Shown: one piece after another, positions 32,330 through 33,625 of the stretch | Layout: the number at the start of each line of letters is the position of its first letter | How positions within the stretch are numbered: the first letter of the stretch is position 1 | NCBI GenBank assembly: GCA_937894465.1 | Contig: CALCRE010000180.1 | Span: forward strand, 1 to 33,625 | Length of the DNA stretch: 33,625 bases | Direction: 5' to 3' | DNA from: an uncultured Clostridia bacterium | GTDB taxonomy: Bacteria > Bacillota > Clostridia > JAAYHZ01 | Translations under genes and position numbers: made by a program | The notes under the pieces: model-generated | Databases searched by the model: none | What the model was told of the DNA's origin: nothing | Seen by the model: the letters and a program-made list of their open reading frames with translations, nothing else

Positions 32330-33625
32330 CTAACTTAAAACTTGCTTAGCCACCAAGCTGCCTCCGCAATATTTCTCACGTAGCTTCGGTTTCTCTATTT
32401 TCCCGGTTGGATTTCTCGGAACCTTGTCAAATATGATTTTTCGCGGTCTTTTGTATCGTGGTAATGCACTGCAAAAATCCATAATGTCTTGCTCAGTGCA
32501 TTGACAATCCGGTTTCAACTCAATGATGGCCGCTGATATTTCCCCTAAACGCTTGTCCGGCAAACCAATAACCGCTACATCCTTGATGGAATCACATCCG
32601 TGAAGAAAGTCTTCTATTTGAACAGGATAGATGTTCTCTCCCCCGCTGATTATGACATCTTTTTTACGATCCACCAAAAAGATAAATCCATCCTCATCCA
32701 AAACAGCCATATCTCCTGTGTACAGCCAACCATTTTTCAAGACCGCTTCCGTGGCTTTCGGATCATTGTAATAACATTTCATGACCCCGGGGCCGGAGAC
32801 GGCCAATTCTCCCACTTCACCTTGTTTGACCGGTACTTTGTTTTCATCCACGATCATGGTTTTCCATCCGTATCCTGCAACACCGATGGCACCTACCTTG
32901 TGAATATTATCAACACCTAAATGGACACAACCCGGACCGATGGATTCACTTAATCCGTAATTCGTATCATATTGATGATTCGGAAAATATTCTTTCCAGC
33001 GGCGAATCAAACTGGGCGGTACCGGTTGGGCACCGATATGCATTAGTCGCCATTGGGAGAGATTATAATCTTCTAAATTAATGTCACCACGTTCAATGGC
33101 ATCAAGAATGTCCTGAGCCCACGGAACCAAAAGCCAAACAATAGTCACTTTTTCTTCGGACACTGCTTTCAAAATCCATTTTGGTTTGGTTCCTCTTAAC
33201 AAAACGGCTTTGCTCCCTACTAAGAAGCTACCGAACCAATGCATTTTTGCACCGGTGTGATACAAAGGAGGTATACATAAAAAACAATCGTCCCGGGTTT
33301 GTCCGTGATGGTTGTTTTCAGTGCGAGTTGCAGACATAAGGTTGTTATGGGTATGTAGAATTGCCTTGGGAAACCCGGTGGTTCCGGATGAAAAGTATAA
33401 TGCAGCATCATCTTCATCACACAATTTTAAATCCGGAGCTAGCGTTGACATATCCTTAGTCAATTCTTCATAGCCTTCGGCAAATGCCGGACAGTTCTCG
33501 CCGACATAAAACTTGTGCTTTACTTGTGGAATATCGTTTTTTATAACATCCACACGTTCGATGAATTCCGGTCCGAAAATTATGGCATCGGATTCAGAAA
33601 GCCCTAAACAATATTTTATTTCATC
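32330..33625 (-). CDS. Acyl-CoA synthetase / AMP-dependent ligase, 5' end cut by the window edge
   Basis: The frame is open to the right edge, so about 431 C-terminal residues are visible. They show the class I adenylate-forming motifs in order: YFSSGTTGFPKAILHTHNN (P-loop), NYGLSESIGPG, LYTGDMAVLDEDGFIFLVDR (the Asp that binds AMP ribose), KKDVIISGGENIYPVQIED (hinge), and the C-terminal PTGKIEKPKL with the catalytic Lys. The enzyme adenylates a carboxylic acid and then forms a thioester with CoA. Text such as GLPDKRLGEISAA is typical of medium/long-chain fatty-acyl-CoA ligases, but the acid cannot be named. Missing residues would include the N-terminal third or less. It converges with the small cysteine-motif gene across a terminator. 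Confidence 0.93.
   Translation of the reverse strand, partial: DEIKYCLGLSESDAIIFGPEFIERVDVIKNDIPQVKHKFYVGENCPAFAEGYEELTKDMSTLAPDLKLCDEDDAALYFSSGTTGFPKAILHTHNNLMSATRTENNHHGQTRDDCFLCIPPLYHTGAKMHWFGSFLVGSKAVLLRGTKPKWILKAVSEEKVTIVWLLVPWAQDILDAIERGDINLEDYNLSQWRLMHIGAQPVPPSLIRRWKEYFPNHQYDTNYGLSESIGPGCVHLGVDNIHKVGAIGVAGYGWKTMIVDENKVPVKQGEVGELAVSGPGVMKCYYNDPKATEAVLKNGWLYTGDMAVLDEDGFIFLVDRKKDVIISGGENIYPVQIEDFLHGCDSIKDVAVIGLPDKRLGEISAAIIELKPDCQCTEQDIMDFCSALPRYKRPRKIIFDKVPRNPTGKIEKPKLREKYCGGSLVAKQVLS

Noticed and set aside
1..33625. CRISPR arrays, tRNA or rRNA genes, prophage modules
   Set aside because: No regularly spaced repeats, no cloverleaf-like sequences and no phage structural genes were seen on reading through both strands.

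Overview
The window looks like chromosome of an anaerobic, low-to-moderate GC Bacillota, most likely class Clostridia. Reasons: Shine-Dalgarno sites of the GGAGG type before nearly every gene, TTGACA/TATAAT promoters with frequent extended -10 elements, rpsO followed by pnp, a ClpE-type zinc-finger unfoldase, an oxygen-sensitive class III ribonucleotide reductase (nrdD), the AmmeMemoRadiSam cluster, a Clostridia-type macro-domain fusion and an Amidase_6 protein. The genus cannot be read from the sequence. There are no rRNA or tRNA genes, no CRISPR array and no prophage.

Layout. 1-2350: pnp (cut by the left edge) and rpsO on the minus strand, with an rpsO promoter. 2575-6188: a three-gene plus-strand operon encoding a MotA/TolQ/ExbB-like channel protein with a long helical tail, an OmpA/MotB-like partner with a long coiled-coil rod, and a TPR protein. 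It resembles the ZorAB core of Zorya defence or a flagellar/Tol stator, but has no known effector genes; it is the best candidate for an undescribed system. 6162-9054: a small unknown protein, then a NodB-fold-like protein paired with an FAD-dependent oxidoreductase. 9164-13049: an M15 peptidase with a peptidoglycan-binding domain, a lone argJ, an Amidase_6 protein and a NAT_N/GNAT_C-type acyltransferase. 13091-15502: a ClpE-like AAA+ unfoldase. 15722-17920: a LigB-type dioxygenase-like protein, an AMMECR1 protein and a radical SAM enzyme as three overlapping genes. 18341-21193: uvrA with its own promoter and a terminator.

21242-24820: a macro-domain/C-terminal-domain fusion and nrdD. nrdD carries a redoxin domain at its C-terminus, is controlled by a textbook pair of NrdR boxes over a consensus promoter, and is broken by what looks like a 20-bp deletion. 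24980-27344: a Gfo/Idh/MocA oxidoreductase, a YdjM-like membrane protein and a ZIP metal transporter. 27345-28720: a decayed IS607-family element with an intact serine recombinase and a gutted tnpB. 28817-33625: an HD-domain phosphohydrolase, a large MacB/FtsX-type ABC transporter, a small cysteine-motif protein with a probable one-base frameshift, and an acyl-CoA synthetase/AMP ligase cut by the right edge.

Two window-wide patterns stand out. At least six sites, most of them well placed as promoters, carry the extended -10 string TGATATAAT. The palindrome ACCGGT occurs roughly seven times more often than base composition predicts, by eye count. Two probable frameshifts (nrdD and the small cysteine protein) mean that assembly errors should be excluded before either is called biology.
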